Source: Homalodisca vitripennis
Lineage: Eukaryota; Arthropoda; Insecta; Hemiptera; Cicadellidae
Assembly: GCF_021130785.1 (NCBI RefSeq)
Contig: NC_060207.1
Coordinates: forward strand, 192,904,001 to 192,968,000
Reading direction: 5' to 3'
DNA length: 64,000 bases
The position numbers and the translations under genes are program-made. Of this stretch, positions 12,684 to 25,227 are shown piece after piece. Under the pieces are notes generated by a model. The model did no database searches and was not told where the DNA came from. It saw only the letters and a list, made by a program, of their open reading frames with translations. Position 1 is the stretch's first letter, and each line of letters starts with the position of its first letter.

Positions 12684-12794
12684 GAATACATTCCAGTGAC
12701 CTTGACCACAAATGTTTTAAACATCACGCCTCGCTGCTGCACAGGAAGTTGTAGTCGGAATCGTATATTTCCAAGAACGCTTGTTTCCTGAGCG
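12684..12794. other. 111-bp highly conserved island (copy B)
   Basis: Differs from 34,630-34,741 at only two substitutions and one single-base indel, while flanking DNA is much more diverged. On the minus strand one frame is open across the whole island. Both substitutions fall at third positions of arginine codons in that frame, and an AG preceded by a pyrimidine-leaning stretch lies at its start (the CTCAG at the high-coordinate end). The plus strand is also open in one frame in B. The island contains TGACCTTGACC, a nuclear-receptor-like half-site, near 12,697. It could be a small exon, a promoter or 5'-UTR region, an enhancer, or a younger repeat. I do not recognise any protein. Confidence 0.65.
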
Positions 12795-13060
12795 TGGACA
12801 GTACATAGAGATTGTGATATTTTTAAATGAGCAGTAACAATGAATTAGAGACCTTTGGGGAGATGTTTTCATCCGAATCTTTTATAATTATGTACTATTT
12901 ATTTTCTTTAATCAGCTGTGTGATGAGCGATTTAAATGTAAAAATAATAAAAAATATTATAAATATTGCTTTTGATCATTATTTTAATACGAGTAAGTGT
13001 AACAGTTTTAGAAAATATAACGGCTTTGGTTTTTGTCAGGCTGTTTTGTGTAAACAAGAG

Positions 13061-13080
13061 ATGCTTAACATGTTAAGCAT
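13061..13080. repeat. Perfect 20-bp palindrome
   Basis: ATGCTTAACATGTTAAGCAT is its own reverse complement. A second partial copy of the arm follows at 13,090-13,100. It sits at the end of an 88-codon AT-rich frame (12,827-13,093) that shows no recognisable domain and is not called as a gene. Confidence 0.9.
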
Positions 13081-14179
13081 GTTAGATGCTTAACATGTTT
13101 CTCCAAATAATAAAAATAGTTTTCATATATTAAATCATTAGAATTTGTTTATATGGTACTTTTAGTTATATTTTTGCAATAACAACTAAAATATTGCTGA
13201 AGTATAATTTATAAATTGGTTTTGTTTTAGCTAAATTCAATAATTACTACTATTTAAAACTATTAGGCATACTTTTCGGACTTTTCTATACTTTTGTACA
13301 AAAACAGTTTGTATAATCATTCTAAAATTTAAACTCACCAATATTTATTTATAACATTGTATAGTTTTCATTTTAAATGTTGACAGAATAAAAAGTTTTT
13401 TTTCTCAACACCGGGTTTCCTATGGACTTCATCACAAAATTGTTTAAATTATATATTTTAAATACTTGTAATTATACTTAGTGGAAACAAATAAACTCTC
13501 CTGCTTATCATGTATTCAGGGAAGCTATCATATAGAGCTAATTAGTTAATTTAACATAATAGAATACTTTCTAAATAGAAAATCGGTTAGACCACCTTAA
13601 GGATTTACAAACTCATTCCTGTACAATTTCAAGCTTATTTAAACAATATCGATACATAACAACAAAGCTAACGATTAATGGACTTCTTTTTGGAAAATTA
13701 TGGTTTGTGTAAGACAATATTGCATTACAAAATCAATGTTAATTAAGAAATTACAAATATGTCAGTACTGTCTTAACCTTTTGTGTACAATACTATCTTA
13801 GTATGAAAAACTCTTGTCCAATTATTGTAAAACAACCAATTCTAACCGATAAGGCTTGCATCGAAAATATTTGATTCGTAGTAAAAATATTTAATCAATG
13901 AGTCGAAATTATGTTCTTAAATATTGTTATGAATAAACCTCAAGGAGTTTTGATAAATATTAAGGCAACTATATCGTATAAATGAGGTAGCTAAGTGTTA
14001 AGTGTTAGAGAGGGCTTCTTAGCCCTAACTTCGCCTGGTGAAATAAGACATTCTTTACTTTTATTTTACTTTAGCTAATTTCTGATTAAATAATGAGCAA
14101 CATCTCAGAATTAAGTTTATTTAAATTTAGTTTAAAAATCCTTACAATGCCTCCTTATATAAATAAATCATCTATTGTC

Positions 14180-14420
14180 AAGCACACTCAGAATCGGAGT
14201 GCTTACCAAACGTGATTGCTCAGACAATACAACCTACGTGCCTACTAGCATGCAGGCCGAGTTAGAACGGAACATTAATCTAGGAGCTGAAATCCAATTA
14301 GCACAGCTTGAGCATACGACCTAGTTTTTCATGAAATGTAAAGATAAATTACCTCTAGGAGAGAAATTTATCGTCAATCATCCTGGTTTTGGTGGGGTCG
14401 AAATTGCAGGTTATCGTAAG
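14180..14420. repeat. Conserved block shared with copy C, including a 41-bp identical core
   Basis: Aligns with 35,995-36,220. The core at 14,326-14,366 is identical over 41 bases to 36,134-36,174, and indels occur just outside it. An open plus-strand frame in B is shifted in C, so a protein-coding explanation on that strand is unlikely. Confidence 0.65.
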
Positions 14421-17400
14421 ATAAATATTACCTCAGATAATTTTTTAGCTTTACACTCATGAAAACAACAATGAGAGGCGTCAATATAAGTTTACTGATA
14501 TTCTACCAACCCTAAGATAAATAGCAATTATCTGGCTGAAAATGACGATTCAGTCTCTTTACCCAAAAATCTATATAAGAATAAATTTAATTTCTTGAAC
14601 ACTGTTATTGAGACCTCGATCAATAATTTCTTTATTTATTCACAGAAAAATAGGTTTTAGAAATTGAAATTATTATGCGTGTCCTGATTGTTTTCGAATT
14701 AATGTCTCAGACATATATTTGAGAGCTCATATGTTTTTATCGTACTACTATTTTATAAATAGTAAAAAACATTGTAGGAATCTACAACGTCCTACAGAAT
14801 AACCACATGTTGTTGCCTGGCTTCAGCCACTATCCCATAGAATGCCTAGTCGTGGATTATTATGCTGGATTGGTAAATTTTCAATGAGACATATCCTATG
14901 ACTTTTCGACGTAAAATGTGTTGATATAAGGGTCTGAAAACTAACTTTATTCTTATGAAGAAATACACATTTCGCTGCATGCGTCTCCTAAATCTTCGTT
15001 ATTGCATCCTCTTACGTTCATTATATGTACGGCTTTTGGATAGTGAAATCGATAAAAACATGTGAAATCGACACAGTTTAGAACTTTACTCTTCATTTTT
15101 GTTGATAACTACATACTTTAAAATAGTTTTTACCGATGTTACTTTAAAAATGTAATTAAAACATTTGATTAACAAAATTAGTATGGCAAAATTATAATAA
15201 ATAAACTTAGAATTGTATATTTGAAAAAATAAAATAAGTGTCTGTTAACTTGAACAAAAGGAAATTATGTTGAAAGTAGCCCCTAAATGGAATTGTCAAA
15301 TAATGTTCATATGCTACAAGCCCAGCGTCGAGAAAATAATGTTATCAATTTTAAACTTTACTTTGTCCAAACGTTTAAATACGTTAGATAGCAATATTTT
15401 AATGTTGCACCCCATGTCTTTGAATATAAATATTCAAGAAAGTATCTAAGAAAAATAAGCTTTGGTATTAGGATGTTCAACTTTAATAGTAATTAAATAA
15501 TCTAATTCTAATATTTACCAAGTTAGGAATAATTAATATCACAAATGATATCCTATGGTTGAAAAGTGTGCACCGAATGTTTGAAAGTGGGGGAATTTGT
15601 GGATAATATAGGTTAGGACTACCTTTATATTACTAAATGATACTAATGAAATAATGGACTTGTAAATCATTCATTGTTACAATAAGATTTCCTCAAGTCA
15701 AGACACGAACATCTCCATTAGAACGTGAGCCGGATTATCAAAGTAAATCTGATGAAAGCGAGTAATGGAGTTTTCACTCTTTCAACAGGCCATGTCCTTT
15801 AATCTTCATATTGTTATTCTACTTTTAAGACCCTCATGAAAGTTAAACTGTTACTTCATCCACTTTACACGTAGCTCCTGCGTAACCTCGTTCTCTTCAG
15901 AACATTGGAGATAACCATTACGTTATTTTGTGTTTACTTCACGCAAATTCTCTATAGGCTGTAAGTATACAAGAAATTTGAGAGTATGCTGAGAGATTAT
16001 TTAATTCTTTATACATTTTTCCCTGTCAAATAAAATAAATCTAATAACAAGTTGTATATATCTTGTGTTATTGCTATAAGAAACGTGGATAGATCATTTG
16101 GAATATTTTAAAGAATTTCCTAATTATTGTATAGAGATGTGTTAGGGCGTATGAAGGATAACTAAAATATGTGTAACTTTATAATTTATCAGGATTTAAT
16201 ACTATGATTTGCAATAAGGTAGAAAATACCAACATATAGACCAACTTTATTTATAGAAACAACATTAATACTGTATCTATATCTAAGGCGTATAACTTAC
16301 CAAATACAATAAGCTTCTCCATAATGAAAAGGAAGTTTATTAGCTTGGGAATTAGTGATATGTGTTTGCAGCATGGCCAATACATAACAGCTAGTGCTTA
16401 TTGCGTATCTTAAACATTTGGTCAATGAGTTGCATCAGTGACGTAACTGCAAGAGGGATCATGAGAACAATCCTTCCTTGGAGTAAAAGTGAAAATAATA
16501 ATTTAAACTCTGAAACATTTGTATATTAACATATGAACTATTTTTGCACTATTAACATCTATATTAAAAAGCTTAAAACCAATACACGAAAATTCCTAAA
16601 AAAATTTGGAACAGTATGTTACTGAGCTCTGTAATATACAGAGATAGTATGTTCATTATCTCACTCAATGTAATAATGTTGTGCACTACGCGTAATTTCT
16701 ATTTCTTTGTAGAGTAATGTTTTGTTTACCCCACTGGCCGTTTACTCCCATATAATCGTGTCCAATTAATGTCCAACTATAAACGCTTTGTACTATCGGT
16801 ACTGTACTAAAATTAACATTAGGCTCAATGCCGACGTTGTTAAGCGTTTATGTTCACTATCCAGCTCTCGCCCTGGGCGGCTCTGTTTCCATGCTTCTAA
16901 TGAAAATTAACACTAATATGAGTGCGCCTTTCTAAATAATACTCTACTTGATTTAAAACCGAGCTTATCAGGTACCGCATAAATTATCGCTGGATAACAT
17001 CTCTGTTTCACTAAACCACATAATAAACGTTTTCAAACCCCCTCACCAGTTCTCTAAACTCAATGTGTAGTTCGGTGTAATTAATTATTTTGCATTAGTT
17101 AAACCGAATATGAACCATTTAATCGAACTTGGTGTTGCTGGTCCTGGGGAACAATTCAGTTCATTCTGATGCCCGACGCTTGAGTGCCTCATAACTCTGA
17201 TTGTTACCATTCAAATATTTGCTACCTGACCTCTCCCTACACTGAGAGTAGACTGAGCGCTTACCTTTTCCTCAATTTATAGCAATAGATGCCTTATTTC
17301 TTGTGTAACTAATAAAAATCAAAGCTAATAATTATGTTAATTTTAAAAATAATGCTTATTATCTCTTAACAAAAACAATAGCATACACTACTAACGTTTT

Positions 17401-18329
17401 TCTCAAATGTCTTGAACATACAGCATAACAGGTTATACTGTGTTTATTAAACAATAGCAGTTTCCTTATGGCTTCGCACGCAATTTGCTAGTAAAAACAA
17501 GCACATTATGGGAATATTCGTTTTCAATGACAATCACGACACTCCTGCGTTAGGTGATAATCACTGAAAAATATTCCAATCTCCTGATCCATTTTATACT
17601 TAAGTTTAAAGAGCAGTATTTTGGAGTCTTCAAGCTTGAGGAAATCATTTTTTATAACTACTGTGAATCAACTCGAGTTTTCTCGAACATTTCATGATAC
17701 ACGAGATCAGTAACAATTAAAATATTTCAGGCCTGCGAGGGAATCCTAAAGTAGAAGTTCTTAGTTTTTCAGCTAACACACTGTTGGTGTACTGAATAAT
17801 GGGTCTCTATGTCATTTTGAAACTTGAGTTGATGTTATATTGATACCCTGATCAAGAATATCACGTACGAATGTCTGAGAAGTATATTTCTATCAAAAAG
17901 TGTATTCCTATGGCCATTTTAGTTTATTCCGGTCTAAGGTATTTCTGGTGTCATATCTGTGGTTGCATTAAAGGCCTACTTCAGTCAAAAAACTGCTAAA
18001 ATGTATTTTATAACAGTCTTTAAATGTTTAGCAAAGGTTAGATAGTAAGTTATTTGATATTCCGCGCCTTCACAAGCGTTTTCGTAGGCTTTGCACGTCG
18101 TGTATGAGCACTTCTGGTCCGATTAAATCATTTATAAAGTCAAAGTTAAGTTTGCCATGTTGCTAAGATAAAGAAATACGTAAAAAAGTGTATATTTTTG
18201 CCCATTGTGACTTATTCAAGTCGTATTATTTTTTGTGCTGATAGTGCTTCTCAGGTTGGTTTTTTTTGTGCCGGTCTGAGAAGCCTTCTTCTGTCAAAAA
18301 ACAACAAGGATTCTTTTATATTATGACAT

Positions 18330-18385
18330 ATACAATATTCATAGCTATTAAAAATGGAGTTTTGCAGATGATTTACGGTTGTTGC
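18330..18385 (+). pseudogene. Trace of the LINE reverse transcriptase fragment (copy B)
   Basis: The GCAGATGATTTACGG stretch and the bases before it line up with the YADN-motif region of the LINE fragment at 47,900-47,930. The blocks downstream (18,395/48,070) continue the alignment. Nothing else of the LINE is readable here. The match is short, so this is tentative. Confidence 0.35.
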
Positions 18386-19504
18386 AGCTCATTAAAAACT
18401 TAATTACATCTCAAATCCCGCTTCAGAAGGAATAACTTTGGATACATTACATGGAACTCTCAATCAATCCAAAGAAGACCGTTTTAGTGAACGTAAAATA
18501 ATTGTATACAATATGAAACTTCAGCGAAGCGTGCTAAGCGACATATGGTGTGGTGTACTCCAATCCTGAATGTTTATATTGATAGTTTTAGTAATTGTAA
18601 TGACATAGAATGTTACTTTATTTTATCTACTCTTCTTCACAGTGTTCTCCGTCATCCTTTGATCCCTGCTGTCCTCAGCTGATCTCTAATACTGGTGCTG
18701 ATCCCCCACTATATCTCGTCATCAGTACATTCCACCATACTCGTATTTTTGATTCAACATAAATAATCCTTTATTTTTATTTTTAAATATAAAGTATTTC
18801 ACAATTCACAATTCACTGATGATAATTTTTCAATTAGAATATACAAATAATGGATCCCTTGATAGGATTAAATAACAATTTAACACCCCTGTCAGTGTAA
18901 ATGTTTCAGTGTATTATCAATAGCTTATTCAACTAATTGCTACATCCTAAGGATAATTAAGTAGTGTTAAATGGTAGCAGTATAGTAAAATAAAATTCAT
19001 TGGTCAAAATAAAATAAAACGAAGTACTCTTTGGATTGGTGTAAAACTCGTGTTTACACTGATTCAGTTTAAATGACTCAATAAATAGTTAATTTAAATT
19101 TTTTAAACAACTTAACGAATTATCTGATTGAGTTTAACACATTGAACCCTGAGCCTATAACATAGAATTTGCTCAGTATACAGGCCGTTTTTTGTGATTT
19201 TTAAAGATTTTAAATTATAAAGACATTGTTTTAACCTAACATATTATTTCAAATTAAAGATGAGAACACACAGTTTTAGAAAATGTGCATTTTTATGATA
19301 AAATAATTATTGGAACACAATTATAAAGTAAACAATATAATAGAAAAAAATAAAATTTGAAAAATTGTAACTTTGTATAAATGTTTTATTTTTCAACCAC
19401 CTAATGTTCTATAAATGTGTTTTTTATATAAAATTAACATAACAGAAAAGTATTATTCATGTTAGTACTAATGGAAGACCTATTATAATCATACTCAGCA
19501 TCAT

Positions 19505-19735
19505 TCACATTTTGATCATTAGGCCTAACCTCAAAATCTGGATCAGGATCATTGTTGTTGAGAAGCTCACACTACGATCCAGAGTCATAAATTTGACCAA
19601 AGATTCTTTCAAACTGAATAGTAGATGACCTTTATTTTCATTAAAAATTCGATCATCCTCCTCCAAATCATGCTCAGAATGTAACATCATATCACGCATC
19701 ATGCGCACCGTTATTTTGTCTAAATGATTACTCAT
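19505..19735 (-). pseudogene. Short ORF in the putative piggyBac-like remnant
   Basis: 76 codons beginning MSNHLDKITVRMM, with an acidic stretch around residues 20-28. No domain can be recognised. Position and orientation fit the start of a transposase whose remainder has been deleted or mutated. It may equally be a chance frame. Confidence 0.25.
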
Positions 19736-20061
19736 TTTACAAAATGATCAAGAAAAATAAAACTTGTATCACTAAGAAACCAAATAAAATAAATTAAACC
19801 ATCACTAAACCAACATTTATCACTTTATTCAGTAACAGTGGAACCTTGTTTATAAATAACAATGGTCGCATTACTGTGTCGTCTGTCGGTTACGTAACTA
19901 AGCAGTTGTGAAATAGTTTAAAATACTATTTTTACAGCTGCAAAACTGTTACTTGTCATAAATAAAAGACGTATAAATATAAACAATATAACATAGGAAA
20001 TAGTCTGAAACAACTAAACCCGATTTTTTACCGAAAGCCTAAACGTATTGAATTTAGTACC

Positions 20062-20130
20062 GGAGCCCGAGTATAGGTCGGGCTCCGTACACAATTGCGT
20101 GCGTGCTAGCCCGACCTATACTCGGGCTCC
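20062..20130. repeat. Compound GC-rich inverted repeat (hairpins within a hairpin)
   Basis: Arms at 20,062-20,084 and 20,108-20,130 are exact 23-bp reverse complements around a 23-nt spacer. Each arm is itself a hairpin: AGCCCGA pairs with TCGGGCT around a 7-nt loop. Two structures are therefore possible, one long hairpin or two small ones. Flanking bases extend the symmetry imperfectly. It stands out from the AT-rich surroundings and is missing from copy C, consistent with a transposon subterminal structure. Confidence 0.9.
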
Positions 20131-20401
20131 GTATTCAACTATACAGTTACATACCAACTATACATTTTAAACAAAAGGCATTATTTAAGGTTAATCAGGT
20201 TTTTTCAGGTCACCCTGATATATAACTTTAACGGAAACCAGTTATTATATCTTCATTCTTTTAACTTAAAAGTGTTGTTATAACAATTCAAAGTGTAATC
20301 ATATCCTTAGATTGTTACACAATAAATCACCCTGGGTTTGGGCGTTTGATACGTAAAGTACAGAAATACACTATTTCACCTGTGGATCTAATAATTAGTT
20401 T

Positions 20402-20605
20402 ACAACTAGTTCTAGATAAAACCACTAGTTACGATTATATTTACTACAATGTATTTTGCTATTGGTATAATGGCGTATTTGGGATTTGGTATACTGAAAA
20501 CCTGTAATCACAAAATGTATATATGATGTATCCGGAACTGTGCAAATGGGATATCAGCTTGATGAAAACACGAACAACAGGATTTGTTTTTGAAGTTTAG
20601 ATTTA
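20402..20605. repeat. Block conserved in all three copies (copy B member)
   Basis: Matches 1,588-1,780 and 49,969-50,170. The core begins at about 20,560 and contains GATGAAAACACGAACAAC. Confidence 0.6.
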
Positions 20606-21076
20606 CCTGCCGTAACTGATTTATATGTAACTACTTTCACAACACATTAAAAGTTGATATAAATTCCAAGCTTTCCTTATAGTAGTTTAAACTCTATTTC
20701 CCCCTATTCTTGTTTGAATTACAAACCTTTAATAGGGTGTTAATCTACAATTGTTGTAGCACAAATATATGATTGATATTAAATTTTATGTATAACCATG
20801 CTAAATTGTATTAGTTAAATATATTTTATCTTTGATTAATAAGTAATTTCGTCATTAAGTAAGAGAAATGTGTATATTAGAGAGCCAATGTCCTTAAATT
20901 ATTAAATGTTCTATTTTCAGTTCAGAGAGAAGGTAATGGAAAGAATCATAAATAGAAAGGACTCTACTGCATGCATTTTTTCTGTAACTTTAAGAAAGCG
21001 GCAGGATGATTAGCAGTGTAGTATATTTTTCATATAATTGTTTAAACGTGCATCCAATAAGTATTATTAAAAGTAA

Positions 21077-21170
21077 TTGGCTGAGCTTAGCATGCCTATC
21101 AATCGAAGGGCCATCAAAATAATTTATGTCTGTCTGTATGTCCATTTGTCTATTTGTGCTCGATATTACG
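21077..21170 (+). repeat. Dispersed repeat member
   Basis: Begins TTGGCTGAGCTTAGC and continues with CCTATCAATCGAAG and a TCTGTCTGTATG run. This is the layout of the family seen at 22,226 but decayed. Another TTTGGCTGAGCG end occurs near 21,280. Confidence 0.45.
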
Positions 21171-22225
21171 TAAATGAAATGACAGATCTACAACGACTTG
21201 ATAATTTGCTTGAAGTTTAATTTCTACCAAAGCAACAGTGAGTTGTGCACTGATTGAGGTGAATTTCAGCAATTGAATTTGGCTGAGCGTAAGTAAATAA
21301 TTTTACACTGGTTCTATTGGTAACGATTATGGTAACGAGAAAATAGCGAAAATTAGATTTTAAAGTGTGAAATATTAACACATGTAGCGTACCTATTTTA
21401 ACATCTTTCGGTGACTTTATGCGCAGACTTTTATTCAAAGGGGAAAAATATATTAGAGTAAAAAGTCGAAAGTATCCTTTGTAACATCCTCCCTAGCACT
21501 TGTATTATTTAAACACTGATATCAAAAATAACTAAATTGAAAAAACAATCTTATTTATAAAAAAATATATAAACTAGAATTATCTACGGTGGTAATTGAC
21601 CGACCATTGAATTTTGCTGTTCGTCATTGCAGCTTATTTCTCAAAGTATCCATTCTCTTTTCTGATTCTAATGGATATAATTATTTCTGTATGATTGGAT
21701 GGTTTTCTATCTGTTCACAGACCATCTAGAGAATGAAATGAGCTATATATTTAAATTTGTCATGTAATCTGAGAAAAGCCTGCTATGCGACACGTGTTGA
21801 GGCGTATTCTAACCTTGAAAATATAACGCATTTTATTCCAGAAATGCAGTAAATTATTCAATTATTACTTTTAAGTGGTCCAGATCCCATAATACAAAAG
21901 AATAATATAGAATAATCTAATCCTATTCCAAAGTAATGTTTACAATCAAAAATATGTATAGTACATGTATTATTTTTAATAGTTAATATATAACCATAAC
22001 TACAGGACAATGTTACTTCGATTCAAACTATTTTTTGTACAATACGTAACAAGTATTGCTAAGTTATAGGAACAAATTTTTATTATTAACAGCTTTTACA
22101 ATTAGCAACCTACGTTAGATGAATCATACATAAAATAAGATATAAAATAAATAAAATTTCACTCGAACTTAATAGAATATCAATACTATCGACTTTAGTT
22201 ACTCTAGATAAATGTATGATCTGAA

Positions 22226-22350
22226 TTGGCTGAGCGTTAGCGAAGCCGATCACTTAAGTGAGATGCTGGCCATTTTACATTTCTGTTTGTCTGCCTTTTC
22301 ACATGATATCTCTAAGACGAACTGATCCATTGACTTGAAAGTTTGTACGA
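22226..22350 (+). repeat. Dispersed repeat member with well-kept end
   Basis: Starts TTGGCTGAGCGTTAGCGAAG, then CCGATCACTTAAGTGAG, then a stretch with TTTCTGTTTGTCTGCC. This is the clearest plus-strand copy of the family. The inverted orientation of other members suggests a MITE or fold-back type repeat. Confidence 0.55.
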
Positions 22351-23603
22351 ATTACCATATCCGTATAGGCAACATTGAGTGTGATGACGTAGCATTCCAC
22401 TCTATAGTATTTGGTATAGTTTTTAAATTGGTCTTATTGGGAACAATGATGGTTAGCAATAAATTGAAGAATAAATTACTTTGTGAACAATCTAAGTATA
22501 ATTATATGCTATTGAACACGTTGAAGGCGGTGGTCGGACATTAGTACTATCCTAAAGCCCTGCTAAAGTCGTAGTAAATGTGTTATCACCGTATTCTGTA
22601 ACTAGTGAAGTGTCATATTTTAACATGCGCCATAATACCACACGGTTCCTAAGGAATTAAGCAATATACTTATTGTACAGTCATAAGAGATATTCAAATC
22701 TCTTGTGACATGATAACAGTTGGCGTATCCTGTCAAGCGGCGAACATGTTAGCCCAAAAACTACTTGGTAAATACTGTAACAGGCAAAAAAAATTATACA
22801 AGACCGTACGTAAACACGCACGCATTTTCTACTAACTCCTGGTCTAGTTTTACAAAAATTTGGTGTTGCTAGATTAAAATAGATAGTCAGAAACTCCTCT
22901 TTATACTAGTAAGTAATATATCTTACTCATAATAGTGGATAACATAAGACTCCATTAGTCTTCAGATGTATAAATTGTTATAGTATATTAGTATATTTAT
23001 AATAATTTTTACTTTTTCTTAGGTGTAATAAAAAGTGAAAAAGTATTTGCCCAGTTTTCTTGGGAAAGGTCGAATAAAATGAACTTACCGTACCTTTGTA
23101 TAAATCCATAACGGGAGACGAGAATTGCTAGTGTCAAACTTAAATATTTTGTGTAATTTGAGAGGTCAAGTAGAAGAACAAGAATGATGAAACAATTTCA
23201 TCACTTGTTTTCAACAAGTTTCTTGAAATTCTCATGACACTAAAGGTTAAAGCTCTCCTTTCTGTCTAGGAGTTTGTTGCGTTATAATTACTTATTTATT
23301 ATTTATAACTTCACTTGGGTTATGCTAACAATTCTCTAAATTCGTCGAAAGTTCAATATTTAAGTAAATCTTCTTTTAATACGTACTTAAGAAATTTAAT
23401 CAGTGAGTGCATATCTTCTAGTTGAAAATATTTAAGAATATATATTGTTTGTTTGTCAAAGTACATAGTTAAAATCAAATTTTGAAAATGTATCAGTGCA
23501 ACCACTGTTTAAGAGGAAGCTAAGGAATCTATTGGTGCAAGGGGCCTTTTACTCCGTTGGCGAGTTCGTGGACCGGGGAGGTTAGTTGGTACAACCGTTG
23601 AGT

Positions 23604-23616
23604 GGGGGGGGGGGGG
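23604..23616. repeat. Poly-G run (13 bp)
   Basis: Thirteen consecutive G residues. Similar shorter runs occur near 41,108 and 54,596. Confidence 0.95.
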
Positions 23617-24336
23617 TGCCAAGCTTTAGGCCTACACGATAAACCATAATGTTATCTCTATTTAAGTTTTGTTTTATTTGAGAATTAAAATTTTAAGTGC
23701 TTTCTTTTATTTGTTTAGTTTTACATATAACTTTGTAAAACATTACAGTATTACTTTATTTAAATACCTACACGACGCGTGCCATCCAATGTTGTAAAAA
23801 TTGTTATTACGGCAATAAAGACATTTATTGATTTATTTAGTACACTTAGAAAATATATAATTATGCAAAAAGAATATTTGTATGATTATTATCTTAAACC
23901 TGTAAAAATATTGCTTGGCGTCGTGTTCAAAATAAACAGATGCTTTATTTATTATAACCAACATTATTATAAACGTTGATATCCCGTCAAAACTCGAATT
24001 TCAATACACATAAAAACGTTAATGGATGGATCAGTCGAGTGTATGAAAAAATCTGATGGTTTTTTGAGTTTTCTGGCATTTTAAATACACCGAAACTAAA
24101 ACTTCTTGTTTTTTGTACAGATTTAGTTCAATCGCAAGATAACCAGATTAAAGAGGTTTTTACTTTGATATTCAACGTGACAATCATTCTTTTCAATCTT
24201 TTTTACTCGTCCCCTGTTGAGAGGTTAAAGTATCCGAGATCGACGGGAAAAAGTCGCACAAGAAGTTGAAATTTATTAAATTAAACGTTTATAAGAAATG
24301 CAATCCTTACACATTTGAAAATGTTAGTGACTTCTC

Positions 24337-24386
24337 CAGAAATCGAACCCGTGATCAGATAAAGAGCCGCTGTCTTACCCTTACGA
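24337..24386 (-). repeat. tRNA-like 3' half, probable SINE relic (copy B)
   Basis: On the minus strand a tRNA B-box-like GGGTTCGATT is preceded by a GCGGCTCTTT...-type anticodon-arm remnant. The better-kept counterpart at 55,372-55,431 sits at the homologous place in copy C. No full cloverleaf can be drawn, so it is not called as a tRNA gene. Confidence 0.4.
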
Positions 24387-25227
24387 TATTTTAAGTACGT
24401 AATTAAAGGATACAAATTTTACTGTTATATGACATGAATACTTTTCATAACATTTTATGTGACGATAGTTCAATTTTATTGAGACGCATACGTTTGTAAC
24501 ATAAAGTTCTCCTAATGTGTATTTTATGATTCTCCTAGACTGACAGTTACTGCTGTAATAACGTATACACTCCCGTTGTGAATTGAGTTATTAAATGTAT
24601 ATTTGATGGATTTCAGAATGGTACTACATATTTATCACCACACAATCCGATATGACTTGCAAGTGTACACTGTAATCAGAAACTGTTTTCGCTAGATAGA
24701 TTTAATCAGAATCATTCAGGTATTGCAAAAATTCGTTCAATTGTATTTTCCAGCAACTTTTAAATTAAAATGAAGCACAAAATCTAATTAACTAAAGAAT
24801 AATATGAAGGTAAACAACATTTGAGTTTTTATTAAGATATAGTTTATTGGAAATTAAAATTATGTTACACTAAAGAACTTATATACCAGTTGAAAAGGTT
24901 GGTTTATATTTTTAACCCCCTTATGTTTTTCAGAAAAAAAATTTCATTCAGATAAATAATCTCTACTTTTAAAGCAGTAATGTAATCAAAACTAATGACA
25001 ACTTCAACCTATTAGGGGCACATGGCTACAACTTTGAATATATTTAACGTAACATCGTATGACTATCTTCTTGTAAACTTTTATATTCGATCTTAAATCA
25101 TAAATCTTTACACCGTTTTTTAACTAAACAATCATTTATAGTTTAGATTAAAAAATTTAAACTTTTAAGCCTAAAGTATTACCTTTATAAAATTATATAA
25201 TTACGTTTATATATAACCGTTATATAT

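Larger units (their letters stand above)
19134..20150 (-). mobile_element. Possible piggyBac-like transposon remnant
   Basis: This segment is absent from the corresponding place in copy C. It starts at a TTAA (19,134-19,137), the target used by piggyBac elements, followed by CACATTGAACCCTGAGCC. Reading inward from the right end, the minus strand gives a diverged counterpart (GTTGAATACGGAGCC), and the outer TTAA appears decayed. A compound GC-rich inverted repeat sits just inside the right end, as subterminal repeats often do. A minus-strand frame of 76 codons at 19,505-19,735, with a run of acidic residues (LEEDD), is in the right place for a transposase N-terminus. No catalytic domain is present. 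The family assignment is inference. Confidence 0.38.

Noticed and set aside
14012..14027. AGGGCT-TCTT-AGCCCT hairpin resembling a bacterial terminator
   Set aside because: The context is eukaryotic and no gene precedes it, so it is a chance short hairpin.
17885..18310. Apparent repeat between 17,885-18,005 and 18,175-18,310
   Set aside because: Similarity by eye is too weak and broken to support a repeat call without an alignment score.
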